The position numbers and the translations under genes were made by a program. A stretch of 52,677 nucleotides of DNA, taken from assembly GCA_007095785.1 (NCBI GenBank), contig SFBL01000178.1, positions 1 to 52,677 on the forward strand, read 5' to 3'. The notes under the pieces are model-generated. The model was not told where the DNA came from and ran no database searches. It saw only the letters and a program-made list of their open reading frames with translations. Shown here piece by piece: positions 26,432 through 34,575 of the stretch. This stretch comes from Microcystis aeruginosa Ma_SC_T_19800800_S464 (GTDB taxonomy: Bacteria; Cyanobacteriota; Cyanobacteriia; Cyanobacteriales; Microcystaceae). The first letter of the stretch is position 1. Every line of letters begins with the position of its first letter.

Positions 26432-26800
26432 ATGAAATTGATTTTCAAATTAGCGCCTGCTATTACATTCATCAGTTTGTCTATCGCTGGCACAGCAGAG
26501 GCTCAAATCACTTCCTCTCAACAAAACTATCCGTCCATACTTTTTATTAGTCAGTGTAGTCCTTTAGAAGCTAATACTACTGGTTGTACAGATGATGAGT
26601 CTCGCGGCAATAACCAATATCCTGGTGGCGGTGGCAATGACCAATATACTGGCAGCAGTGGCAATGACCAATATACTGGCAGCAGTGGCAATGACGATTT
26701 AAGTAATCAAGGTGGCAATTCAAGTAATAACGAGAATAGCAACGAAAAAATACCAAACATGAGAGGAGTTGATGGAGGTGCGAATGATCTAAGATATTAA
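26432..26800 (+). CDS. Secreted repeat protein, Gly/Asn-rich
   Basis: A 122-residue protein with a clear signal peptide (MKLIFKLAPAITFISLSIAG, cleavage likely after TAEA, about residue 24). The mature part is acidic and contains three near-identical NDQYTGSSG-type repeats (about residues 63-90) coded by a 27-base tandem repeat, then an Asn/Ser-rich tail. One cysteine pair lies upstream (SQCSPLEANTTGCTDD). The ATG at 26432 is used rather than a TTG at 26417. Function is unknown. It is divergent from the HTH protein gene. Confidence 0.72.
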   Translation: MKLIFKLAPAITFISLSIAGTAEAQITSSQQNYPSILFISQCSPLEANTTGCTDDESRGNNQYPGGGGNDQYTGSSGNDQYTGSSGNDDLSNQGGNSSNNENSNEKIPNMRGVDGGANDLRY

Positions 26801-26847
26801 AACTAAAATGCGACTTGATTAAAAAAACACCATGATTTTTGTCGTCT

Positions 26848-26872
26848 CGTTCCCAGATAGAATCTGGGAACG
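26848..26872. repeat. Palindromic REP-like element
   Basis: CGTTCCCAGAT and ATCTGGGAACG form a perfect 11-bp stem around AGA. The GTTCCCAG/CTGGGAAC family is a common dispersed palindrome in cyanobacteria. A shorter cousin lies at 27043. Confidence 0.8.
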
Positions 26873-27042
26873 CTTGATTTCAGGTTCTACTTGAAGGATA
26901 ATACATTGAAGTAAGGCAGAGCCGGCTCTTCTCGACTTTGTGTGATAATTTTTGCTTATGGAATCGTGAAATGCTTATCGGGCAAGACTTTTAGGGCTAT
27001 TTTGCGGATATTCTATCAGTATAGACCTCGTTTCCACACATA

Positions 27043-27063
27043 TTCCAAGGCTGAGCCTTGGAA
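27043..27063. repeat. Palindromic REP-like element
   Basis: TTCCAAGGCT and AGCCTTGGAA form a perfect 10-bp stem with a single-base loop, 22 bases upstream of the papain-like protease gene start. It resembles the element at 26848 and may cap the 5' region of that gene. Confidence 0.8.
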
Positions 27064-27085
27064 CAAGGTAAAAGGAAAAAAATTA

Positions 27086-27640
27086 ATGCCTTTAAGAGTT
27101 CATGAAGGAAAACTAATTACTTTAGCAGATGATATCCTAGGGCAAGCAACTAGAGTTAACAAAATATCTTGGATTAAACAAGAACAAACCCAATAGTGTT
27201 GAGCTGCTTCAATGCGGATGGTTTTTCAACAAAATGATGACATCACAACGCAGCAATGTAACCTTGCCAATGTTGCTTTTGAATTAACAGGTTGTTGCAG
27301 TTCACCCAATAGTTCATTATGCAATAAACCCTTGCCAATTCTTAATATTGCTCCTATGTGGGTAAGGTATAGTTTTAATCCAATTTATATTAATGGTTTG
27401 ATTGAATTTACCACCTTACAAACTGAACTTGATAATCAACGTGCAGTAGAAATCGGTTTTAAATGGAATGGAGGAGGGGGTCATGCAGTTTTAGCAGTCG
27501 GTTGGGATATAATTGATTCAGTTCCCCAGGTCATCATTTATGATCCTTGGCGAGGTGAAATAATTATTCCCTACGATCGAGTTAAAACTGCCTATGGCGA
27601 AGGTCAATGGCGATGGACATGGATTAATATTAGGAGATAA
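27086..27640 (+). pseudogene. Papain-like cysteine protease gene with two nonsense codons at the active site
   Basis: One reading frame from ATG 27086 to 27640, about 184 codons, interrupted only at 27194-27196 (TAG) and 27200-27202 (TGA). Between them is TGT (Cys), and after them GCT GCT TCA. Replacing both stops with Trp (TGG) gives W-C-W-A-A-S, the active-site signature of bacterial papain-like C39/C70-type proteases. The histidine site GGGGHAVLAVGWD and the YDPW segment are intact downstream. Each stop is one G-to-A change from TGG. The upstream part (MPLRVHEGKL) has a ribosome binding site, and the downstream frame could restart at ATG 27212 but would lack the catalytic Cys. The gene is therefore probably a recent pseudogene; sequencing error or readthrough are alternatives. 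Confidence 0.8.
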
Positions 27641-27646
27641 ACTAAA

Positions 27647-28228
27647 ATGGCACATTTTAAAACCTTACCCGATGACGTTTTAACTCAGTTACAAAGAAAA
27701 GTAGGTTTTAGCTTGTCTAGAATAACTGAGTCTCTCGGTGCAGTTTCCCCTGCTTTGCATGAAAGTGTAGATGTCTGGAATCTACCTGCAAATGCAGTGG
27801 TTGAACCAACCAACGATTTAACCCGTTTAGCTCATCCATCAGGGCAATGGCATCTGCAAGTAAAATCAGATAATACCCCGATCGCCTACGCTCGCTCTAG
27901 TAGCCTTGGCAGTGAACCTACAGATTGGTCTGTGGATGGAATTTTTCAATCGGAATTAGCAGAAAAATTCGATCAAGCTATTAGCTGGATTGATGAAAAT
28001 ATCCCCGAAGAAAATATCATAGTCAGATTATTAGTGATTCCAGCTTATCAAACCCATGCTTTATGGTTGATTGACGAAAGTAACATCAATAATCAAAAAA
28101 TTCTTGTTATTGATGCTCCTCTTGAATATGGCTTTAATTTACCGCCCAAGATCGATAAAACTCAAGAAATAGAGCAGTTTCTTAACCAACTACGCTCGGT
28201 TAAACACGCTGAAGGATTAACGGAATAG
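27647..28228 (+). CDS. Uncharacterised partner of the papain-like protease
   Basis: A 193-residue soluble protein starting MAHFKTLPDDVLTQLQRK. It contains TRLAHPSGQWHLQVKS (about residues 60-75) and a later segment RLLVIPAYQTHALWLID (about 125-141) that suggests a mixed alpha/beta fold. I recognise no family. It starts six bases after the protease frame, with an AGGAGA site inside that frame's end, so the two are translationally linked. It could be an adaptor, inhibitor or substrate of the protease (inference from position). Confidence 0.72.
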   Translation: MAHFKTLPDDVLTQLQRKVGFSLSRITESLGAVSPALHESVDVWNLPANAVVEPTNDLTRLAHPSGQWHLQVKSDNTPIAYARSSSLGSEPTDWSVDGIFQSELAEKFDQAISWIDENIPEENIIVRLLVIPAYQTHALWLIDESNINNQKILVIDAPLEYGFNLPPKIDKTQEIEQFLNQLRSVKHAEGLTE

Positions 28229-28253
28229 AGACGTACCATAGATGATACGTCTC
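28228..28253. terminator. Stem-loop between convergent genes
   Basis: GAGACGTA and TACGTCTC form an 8-bp stem starting at the last base of the partner gene's stop codon and before the Vipp1 stop. It lacks a T-run. It may stabilise or end both transcripts. Confidence 0.5.
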
Positions 28254-28268
28254 GACGCTCTCAAAGTT

Positions 28269-29042
28269 TTACAGTTCTTTTAACTTCGATCGCAATTCCT
28301 CTAATTCCGCATCCACTGCCGAATCCCTGACGGTGGTTGCTTGGGGTAAACTGGGTTGACTAGAAGCTGTACCGGGTAATGCTCCCCCGGACATTTGTGC
28401 TTTTAGCAGTGCTAATTCATCATCCACATCGCTGCCCGATTCTAGTGCAGCGAATTGACGTTCCATGTCGCTACCAGTGATTTCACCGATCGCTTGACTA
28501 CGGGCTTCTATCTGCATAACTTTTTCTTCCATGCGCTCAAAAGCGGACATGGAACTACTGGTATCGATACTGCCGAGGGTTTTTTGGATTTCTTCGTTGG
28601 CTTTTGCGGCTCTGGAGCGAGCTACTAACATATTTTTCTTAGTTTTTGCCTCAGAAATCTTACTTTCGAGCGCAATCAAGTTTTTTCTCAGACTTTCTAC
28701 CTGTACCGTTTGCTGATCCAGTTGATTTTTGAGAATGGCGGCGGTTTCCGTGAAATCTTTCTTGCGTTTAAGAGCTTCCCGGGCGAGGTTTTCATCCCCT
28801 TTAGAAAGGGCTAATTTGGCTCTTTGTTCCCATTTAACCGCTTCTGACTGGTCTTTGCTGTATTTTTGTTCTGTTTGTCGTTGTTCAGCGATCGCTCTTG
28901 CGACCGCTTGACGTACCTGTACTAGATCCTCTTGCATATCACTGACAGCTTGCTCCAGCATTTTTTCTGGATCTTCAGCCTTGCTCACCATATCATTGAG
29001 GTTAGCTCGGACAACTCGGCTAAGGCGATCGAATAAACCCAT
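28269..29042 (-). CDS. vipp1: Vipp1/IM30, ESCRT-III-like membrane protein
   Basis: A 257-residue PspA/IM30 family protein needed for thylakoid membrane formation and maintenance, assembling into rings and rods on membranes. The N-terminal amphipathic helix is MGLFDRLSRVVRANLNDMV, followed by EDPEKMLEQAVSDMQEDL and a long coiled coil. The C-terminal extension past the PspA core (about residue 220 on), ending VDAELEELRSKLKEL, is the Vipp1-specific tail. It lies about 250 bases downstream of a second family member on the same strand. Confidence 0.92.
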   Translation of the reverse strand: MGLFDRLSRVVRANLNDMVSKAEDPEKMLEQAVSDMQEDLVQVRQAVARAIAEQRQTEQKYSKDQSEAVKWEQRAKLALSKGDENLAREALKRKKDFTETAAILKNQLDQQTVQVESLRKNLIALESKISEAKTKKNMLVARSRAAKANEEIQKTLGSIDTSSSMSAFERMEEKVMQIEARSQAIGEITGSDMERQFAALESGSDVDDELALLKAQMSGGALPGTASSQPSLPQATTVRDSAVDAELEELRSKLKEL

Positions 29043-29164
29043 GACGCTCTTGTTCCTCTCGGTGTGTACTAAATCAGTTAACTGTTCTTAAAATTTCCTA
29101 TCTTGCCTAACGGCTTATTCTTTAATATAAACCACGGGAGCTAGGATAGGCGATAGGGTTTGGG

Positions 29165-29215
29165 GCATTTAGGGTATTAGGGTATTAGGGTTTTGGGGTT
29201 TTGGGGTTTTAGTTG
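29165..29215. repeat. TTAGGGTA/TTTTGGGG-type tandem repeat
   Basis: Short repeats of TTAGGGTA and GGGTTTTG lie between the vipp1 and pspA genes. They are similar to a stretch at 32515-32540. No gene is visible here. Confidence 0.75.
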
Positions 29216-29290
29216 ATATTTCCCCATCTTGCCCGCAACCCACAGGAAGTGTTCTCCCATCTCCCATCTCCCCACTTACCACTCCCCACA

Positions 29291-29947
29291 TCACTCATCC
29301 AAGTTTTCTTGTTTTAACTTGAGTAATTCCGCTTCAATTTGTTTTTGTCCCTCTAAATCTTGGAATTGTCGCTCTAAGGGGTCTTTATACCCGATTAAAT
29401 CGGCTTGGGATTCGGCTTCTAGGACTTTTGCTTCTAATTTCTCGAAAATAGTCCCCATCTGACTGCTGTTCAAACTGCCCATAATTTCTTGGGCTTTTTG
29501 GCTGGCGCTCGCTGATCGCAATCTGGCCAGATAAAGGCTTTTCTGTGCTTTCATCTCAGCATATTTGCGTTCAATTGTCAAGAGTTCTTTCTTTAACTTT
29601 TGTATAATAGCCGTCTGTTGTTGCAGGGAGGTTTGTAGGGGGGCGATCTGACTTTGATAGGTTTGCCATTGGCTGAGAGCTTGACGGGCGAGTTCCTCGT
29701 TACCGTGATGTAGGGCTAATTGGGCGCGTTCGTGCCAAGTTTGGGCGGCTTTTTCCTGTTGTTGTCGTTGGCGCTCGGTGCGTTTCTGGGTAGCGACGGC
29801 TGCCGCCAGGGCTTGTCGCATTTGGATCAATTCCCCTTCCATCTCCAAGATCGCTTTTTCCAGCAGTTTTTCTGGATCTTGATTTTCCTGAATCAGACTA
29901 TTGACTTGGGCGCGAATTGCTTGGCCCATGCGATCAAACAAACCCAT
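29291..29947 (-). CDS. pspA: PspA/IM30 family protein
   Basis: A 218-residue paralogue of Vipp1 without the C-terminal tail, so of PspA type. The N-terminal amphipathic helix MGLFDRMGQAIRAQVNSL is followed by QDPEKLLEKAILEMEGELIQ and a glutamine-rich coiled coil. PspA proteins bind stressed membranes and support envelope integrity. It is downstream of the proline-rich membrane protein gene by 22 bases, so these two, and possibly vipp1, may form one envelope-stress unit. Confidence 0.88.
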   Translation of the reverse strand: MGLFDRMGQAIRAQVNSLIQENQDPEKLLEKAILEMEGELIQMRQALAAAVATQKRTERQRQQQEKAAQTWHERAQLALHHGNEELARQALSQWQTYQSQIAPLQTSLQQQTAIIQKLKKELLTIERKYAEMKAQKSLYLARLRSASASQKAQEIMGSLNSSQMGTIFEKLEAKVLEAESQADLIGYKDPLERQFQDLEGQKQIEAELLKLKQENLDE

Positions 29948-29969
29948 TGCCGTCCTCCCGATACCAACC

Positions 29970-30860
29970 CTAATAGTTTACCGAAGTGCCGCTCCTATCA
30001 ATAATGATAGAACTAGGGACGGGGGACTGGGAGGGATCGGCTGTTTCTGAAGGTGGCGGACTGCTGGGAGAAGGGGATGCTTGTAATTCTGGCGGTAACT
30101 GTTTCATTAACTCCGTGGCATCCTGTCGGTTTTGATTAGCCAGACGACGGGCTTTTTCCCGTTGAAAAAAGGGTAAATTAGCGGGTGATTCTTCTCTTTG
30201 ACGCAATTCCTCTAACATTCGTTCGTTAATGACCGCGGTCGAGGGTGCGGGGGTGACTTGGGGCGGTGGTGGCGGTGGTGCGGAAACTAGGGAAGACACG
30301 GGCGGGGTATTGGGGTCCGGGGGGGCGACGGGTAAAGATTGCTTGATCTTACTGACGGGTAATTGATGGGCGGGTATGAGGGACAGTGGCGGATTCGGCG
30401 GTAAGAGGGTATTAGTCGGATTGATGGCGGTGGGGGGACTCTGAACCACGGGTGGGGCGGGAATATTAGCTATCGGGCTAGTTTTAACGGGAGCAGCGGG
30501 AATATTAGCGATCAGACTGGTTTGAGGCGTTTTCTCTACTGGACGAGCGATCGCTATCAATCGATCGAGGTGGCGGGAGTTATTTTTGTGCTGCCCCAGT
30601 AGGGAATTCTCAGCTTTCCCGGGGGTGGGGGTAGTATTGGTTAACCATTGATTGAGACTGAGGAGACTATTAGCAATTAAAAAGATCACCATTGCCCGGA
30701 TACCCCAAGGGGTAAAAAAGATATCTTTAGCCGGGGGATAGACGTTAATGACAGCAGCTTCTAGGTATTCTGGTTCCTGAGCGGGATCGATAGCTGAACT
30801 GGGTTGATGGACGATCGAGAGAGGCAAATCTTGGGAGGATGGGGATCGATCAGATTTCAT
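29970..30860 (-). CDS. Proline-rich single-pass membrane protein, unknown
   Basis: A 296-residue protein. One membrane helix (IRAMVIFLIANSLLSLNQWL, about residues 49-68) separates a short N-terminal part from a long proline-rich exposed region with repeated IPAAPVKTSPIANIPAPPV and PPPPPPQV stretches. The C-terminal part has a conserved-looking acidic/basic helix FQREKARRLANQNRQDATELM and ends IIIDRSGTSVNY. No known domain is recognised. Placed directly upstream of pspA, it may be a membrane partner (inference). Confidence 0.7.
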   Translation of the reverse strand: MKSDRSPSSQDLPLSIVHQPSSAIDPAQEPEYLEAAVINVYPPAKDIFFTPWGIRAMVIFLIANSLLSLNQWLTNTTPTPGKAENSLLGQHKNNSRHLDRLIAIARPVEKTPQTSLIANIPAAPVKTSPIANIPAPPVVQSPPTAINPTNTLLPPNPPLSLIPAHQLPVSKIKQSLPVAPPDPNTPPVSSLVSAPPPPPPQVTPAPSTAVINERMLEELRQREESPANLPFFQREKARRLANQNRQDATELMKQLPPELQASPSPSSPPPSETADPSQSPVPSSIIIDRSGTSVNY

Positions 30861-30935
30861 GGCAGATGACTAGGGCGGGGTTATTAAAGGTTATGCTGAA
30901 AGGTTAAGTAGGTAGGCGTTAAAAATTATCAGAAA

Positions 30936-31029
30936 CCCCCCTTATCAAGGGGGGACTAAGGGAGGATCGGCGCCCCCCTTATCAAGGGTAGATCCCCCCG
31001 CCTATCGGCGCCCCCCTTATCAAGGGGGG
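30936..31029. repeat. Three CCCCCCTTATCAAGGGGGG palindromes
   Basis: Perfect 8-bp stems around ATC at 30936-30954 and 31011-31029, with a degenerate copy at 30973-30988 between. They lie in the divergent region between the proline-rich protein gene and the DciA-like gene. This is a dispersed repeat family, similar in composition to the block at 6637. Confidence 0.85.
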
Positions 31030-31130
31030 AAGGGGGGATCGAACCTAAAATCCATTTTTGATTTAATTATAACCAGCTACTTAGGGGTTTTTTCGTCCTA
31101 GTCTAACGTGGTACTCTCTAGATTTTCCAG

Positions 31131-31679
31131 ATGTCTTTACATTCTCTTGACAAAATTTTGGCGGCTATTACTCAACAGGTGGGTTGGGAAGAATATCGCC
31201 AGTATGATCAAGTGCTGCAATTATGGCCAAAAATTATTAATCCCCGTCTGCTGGAGCAAACCCGGCCTTTTTCCCTCAATCGCGGGGTTTTATCGGTGGC
31301 TACCAGTAGCGCCGCTTTAGCCCAGGAATTGTCTTTACAACGCTATAGCTTATTAAAACGGCTTAATAGTCAGTTAGAGACTCCCTTGGGCGATATCCGC
31401 TTTTCTGCTGCCCGTTGGCAGCAAGATAGTCAGTTAATTCCTCCAGAAGCGATCGCACCTAAATCCCTGAGAGATCATCCTAGTTATGTCACCCCGGAAA
31501 AACCGACAGAAAATCCCCAGCAACCGGACAGTTTAGAGAGTTGGAGCCAGAAAATAGTTCATAGAACCCGATCTTGGCCGATTTGTCCTCGTTGTCAGTC
31601 TCCCAGTCCCTCCGGAGAGCTTGAGCGTTGGCAATGTTGTGCTTTTTGTTTTGCCCAGTCGGGCGGGGTAAAAGATTAA
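31131..31679 (+). CDS. DUF721/DciA-like protein with zinc ribbon
   Basis: A 182-residue protein. The N-terminal DUF721 domain (about residues 1-95) has WEEYRQYDQVLQLWPKII and LSVATSSAALAQELSLQR, the pattern of DciA, the helicase loader/operator of most bacteria outside the DnaC group. The C-terminus adds a zinc-ribbon-like module with CPRC (about residue 150) and CCAFC (about 172). The start at 31131 is used; a different-frame Met at 31108 is ignored. Cyanobacterial DUF721 proteins with such a tail are common, but helicase function in this lineage is inferred. Confidence 0.78.
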   Translation: MSLHSLDKILAAITQQVGWEEYRQYDQVLQLWPKIINPRLLEQTRPFSLNRGVLSVATSSAALAQELSLQRYSLLKRLNSQLETPLGDIRFSAARWQQDSQLIPPEAIAPKSLRDHPSYVTPEKPTENPQQPDSLESWSQKIVHRTRSWPICPRCQSPSPSGELERWQCCAFCFAQSGGVKD

Positions 31680-32067
31680 ATTTTTTTATAGTCTTGTGGA
31701 AAGAGTGCTTTTGAGTCGGGAATCAATTGGCCGATCTTTTCTGTCTTAATTGAACCTGTATTCATCAATTCTATTCGGCTAAGGCTTGATCCCCGCTTTG
31801 TTATCGCCGATACCAGAGCCGATAACCTCGGCCACAACTGAGTTTAACTCCTCTGTTTTGAGACAGTGCTGCTTTTTGCAAAGTAACTATTAAAAGATTC
31901 TAAAAACAAAATTTTTTTTGGGGATCACTAAAAACTATATGGCGTATCAGTCCTAGCTATGCTAGTCAGGAAAATACCCTTGGCACAGGGTAGGACAATA
32001 TTACACAGAGCCAAAAGAGAGTCATCCTTTGAGTTCCTTATAATCATCTTCCTTTTAAAGCCAACCC
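31680..32067. other. Gene-free interval, 388 bp
   Basis: No convincing gene. It contains CGCCGATACCAGAGCCGATAAC, whose halves repeat GCCGATA, and an A/T tract with eight T at about 31911. A promoter for the small gene at 32068 is expected but not clear. Confidence 0.45.
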
Positions 32068-32343
32068 ATGCAAGCCGCAAACTTTCTTACTTCTTCCTGT
32101 CGATACTGCCGATACTATCAAACCCAAGGTCGGCGCGGTGGCACTTGTCAACAACTAGATGTTCCCGTCGAAGCTCATTGGAAAGCCTGCGCTCTAGCGA
32201 TGCCTCCTTTTGGCACTGAATGGCAAGAACTCAATCGGGTGGTTAGTTTAGAACAGTCTCTAGAATTAACCTGTGCAGTGTCGCCCACTCCCGTAGTGGT
32301 TTCCCCTAGTCGTCATGCTCCCCGACAACCGATGGCGGTTTAG
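32068..32343 (+). CDS. Small cysteine-containing conserved cyanobacterial protein
   Basis: A 91-residue protein with SCRYCRYYQTQGRRGGTCQQL and HWKACALAMPPF, giving four cysteines (about residues 11, 14, 28 and 42) spaced like a small metal-binding or redox-active domain. I recognise the pattern as widespread in cyanobacteria, with no known role. The C-terminal third (VVVSPSRHAPRQPM) is basic and probably flexible. Confidence 0.68.
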   Translation: MQAANFLTSSCRYCRYYQTQGRRGGTCQQLDVPVEAHWKACALAMPPFGTEWQELNRVVSLEQSLELTCAVSPTPVVVSPSRHAPRQPMAV

Positions 32344-32607
32344 AATGTCTAGGGCCTAAACAGGAGCAAAAAATTGGCGTTGCCCATTAAAAATATGAAT
32401 TCACCCTCCCACATCTTTCAGGGCGCTATTTTTGAGATAATAGATGAGTTGATTGCTAAGATAAAGCTGGGAAAAGCAGAATTGCTGTAGAAAGTATTCA
32501 GGAGTTGAGAGTTGGGGTTTTAGGGTTTTGGGGTATTAGTTGAAATTCCCCGATCTCCCCACACCCCACACCCCACACCCCACTTCCCGATAATTAATGT
32601 CGCCAGA
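32344..32607. repeat. Intergenic tract with CCCCACA repeats
   Basis: CACCCCA-type heptamers (about 32558-32582) and TTTTGGGG-type repeats (about 32513-32540) lie upstream of the biliverdin reductase gene. No gene or clear promoter is visible. Confidence 0.6.
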
Positions 32608-33606
32608 ATGCCCCTGATGACTTCTCATCGTCCCTTAAAAATTGGTATAGTTGGCACAGGGTTCGCCGCTCAACGTCGCGCTGAAAGCTTGCAAGCCGAC
32701 GATCGCGCCCAGCTTCTGTATTTTAGCGGTAATAGTCCCGAATCGATCGCTAATTTCTCGCAAAAATACCAAATTTCTGCCCTAGATTCGGCAGTAAGCC
32801 TGGCCAGCCATCCCGAGCTCGATCTGATTGTCATTGCCAACGCTAATCAGGCCCATGCCTCGATCGCCCGTACTGCTTTAAAATCCGGTAAGCACGTTAT
32901 CGTCGAGTATCCCCTGGCTTTCCACCAGGCAGCGGCAGCAGAATTAATCACCCTAGCCGAAACCGAGAAGAAATTACTGCACGTGGAACATATTGAACTG
33001 TTGGGAGGACTCCATCAAACCCAACAGCAGTATTTAGCCAGCCTCGGCAATATCCACCTAGCCCGTTATACCACGATCGCCCCCGGCAGACCAGCACCCC
33101 GGCGCTGGACATTTCATCGGGATTTATTCGGGTTTCCTTTGATTGCTGCCCTTTCTCGTATCCATCGCTTTACTAATTTATTTGGGGAAGTGGAGTCCGT
33201 ATCCTGTCATTGTCGTTATTGGAATGCCCCAGAATCTGATTATTTTCTGGCCTGTTTGTGTGAGGCGCAGTTATTATTTAAAAATGGCTTAATTGCCGAA
33301 GTTACCTACGGTAAAGGCGAAGTTTTTTGGCAAAATGAGCGAACTTTCACTATTCATGGTGAGGCGGGCAGCTTAATTTTTGAAGGGGAAAAAGGGCAGT
33401 TAATTAATAGTGAAGGTAGCCAAGCTTTAGAAGTGGAAACCCGTCGCGGTCTTTTTGCCAAAGATACCGCCATGGTACTAGATTATCTGTTCGATCGGAT
33501 TCCCCTTTATGTTACTCCCCAAGCCAGTCTTTATGCCCTAGAAGTGGCCTACGCTGCCTATCAATCTTCTTTGTCGGGAAAAACAGTTTTTCTCTCGGCT
33601 AATTAA
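32608..33606 (+). CDS. bvdR: Biliverdin reductase, cyanobacterial BvdR type
   Basis: A 332-residue Gfo/Idh/MocA-fold oxidoreductase. The NAD(P)-binding motif is GIVGTGFAAQRRAESL (about residues 13-28). Along its length it follows the Synechocystis BvdR sequence as I know it: EYPLAFHQAAA, KLLHVEHIELLGGLHQ, PRRWTFHRDLFGFPLIAAL, YGKGEVFWQNER and RRGLFAKDTAMVLDYL. BvdR reduces biliverdin to bilirubin with NADPH and affects phycobilisome synthesis. It is convergent with the permease gene, six bases apart. Confidence 0.88.
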   Translation: MPLMTSHRPLKIGIVGTGFAAQRRAESLQADDRAQLLYFSGNSPESIANFSQKYQISALDSAVSLASHPELDLIVIANANQAHASIARTALKSGKHVIVEYPLAFHQAAAAELITLAETEKKLLHVEHIELLGGLHQTQQQYLASLGNIHLARYTTIAPGRPAPRRWTFHRDLFGFPLIAALSRIHRFTNLFGEVESVSCHCRYWNAPESDYFLACLCEAQLLFKNGLIAEVTYGKGEVFWQNERTFTIHGEAGSLIFEGEKGQLINSEGSQALEVETRRGLFAKDTAMVLDYLFDRIPLYVTPQASLYALEVAYAAYQSSLSGKTVFLSAN

Positions 33607-33612
33607 ACCGAA

Positions 33613-34563
33613 TTAGACTTTTTGAATTAACTTTCTGCCTAGTAAACCCTGGGGACGAACTAACAACATAATAAAGAGAATAGCAAAAGCGATCGCCTCT
33701 CGATAACCAGAATATTCTGCGGGAACAAAAGCTTCGGCAATACCTAATAATAAACCACCGATTACCGCTCCGGGGATACTTCCCAATCCCCCTAAAACGA
33801 TCACTCCTAAACCTTTTAATCCGAAAGCAATGCCGAAATAGGGACCGGCGATACTAACACTAGAACCGACTAAAGTTCCTGCTAAACCTGCCAAGGCACC
33901 ACTAATAAAAAAGGTAATCACGATAAATTTTTCGGGATTGATCCCCAACAAACTGGCAGTGGTGACATCTTCAGCTACCGCTTGTAAAGCTTTGCCCATT
34001 TTGGTAAAATTAACCCAATAAGTTAGTAAAGCTACCATAACTGCTGAAACCAGAAAAATAATAATCTGAATTGTGCGAATTGCCACGGGGCGATCATCTG
34101 TACCGAAATTAATTGCGGGGGGAAGATTGCCATAAATACCATCGGGAAAAGTATAAATTTCTGCCCCGAATAAGTATTGAATGACATTAACAATCACCAC
34201 GGCTGCCCCCAGGCTGGAAACCAAAGTTAAGAGAGAATCGGAACCCCTTACCCGGAGGGGTTTAAAGGCCAATCTTTCCAGAAGAACCGAGGTGAAACCT
34301 GAAAGGATACAGCCTAGGAAAAGTGCTAAAAAAAAGGGCAGGGAAAAGGGTAATTTGGCATTAGCTAATAAACCATTAAAACCGAAAACTCCCCCCGCTA
34401 GAGCGTAGGTAAAATAGGCGCCGAGGGTAAAAATTGCGCCATGGGCAAAATTGATAATCCCTAAAATGGAAAAAATCAAAGTGTAACCGAGGGCAAAAAT
34501 AGCATAGACACTACCGATCGATAAACCGTTTAAAACCTGTTGAAAAATCGTTACTAGATCCAT
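33613..34563 (-). CDS. Branched-chain amino acid ABC transporter permease, LivH/NatD type
   Basis: A 316-residue inner-membrane permease with about eight membrane segments. The LivH motifs are SIGSVYAIFALGYTLIFSIL near the N-terminus and GLAGTLVG with GLKGLGVIVLGGLGSIPGA near residue 250. In cyanobacteria the equivalent subunit is NatD of the neutral amino acid permease. The other subunits are not in the window. It starts 12 bases after the lgt stop, so the two are probably one operon. Confidence 0.92.
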   Translation of the reverse strand: MDLVTIFQQVLNGLSIGSVYAIFALGYTLIFSILGIINFAHGAIFTLGAYFTYALAGGVFGFNGLLANAKLPFSLPFFLALFLGCILSGFTSVLLERLAFKPLRVRGSDSLLTLVSSLGAAVVIVNVIQYLFGAEIYTFPDGIYGNLPPAINFGTDDRPVAIRTIQIIIFLVSAVMVALLTYWVNFTKMGKALQAVAEDVTTASLLGINPEKFIVITFFISGALAGLAGTLVGSSVSIAGPYFGIAFGLKGLGVIVLGGLGSIPGAVIGGLLLGIAEAFVPAEYSGYREAIAFAILFIMLLVRPQGLLGRKLIQKV

Positions 34564-34575
34564 TGTCAGGGTTAG

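Noticed and set aside
27194-27202. Programmed stop-codon readthrough or selenocysteine at TAG-TGT-TGA
   Set aside because: There is no obvious SECIS-like hairpin or known readthrough context, and both stops are simple TGG changes. Pseudogenisation is simpler, though not proven.
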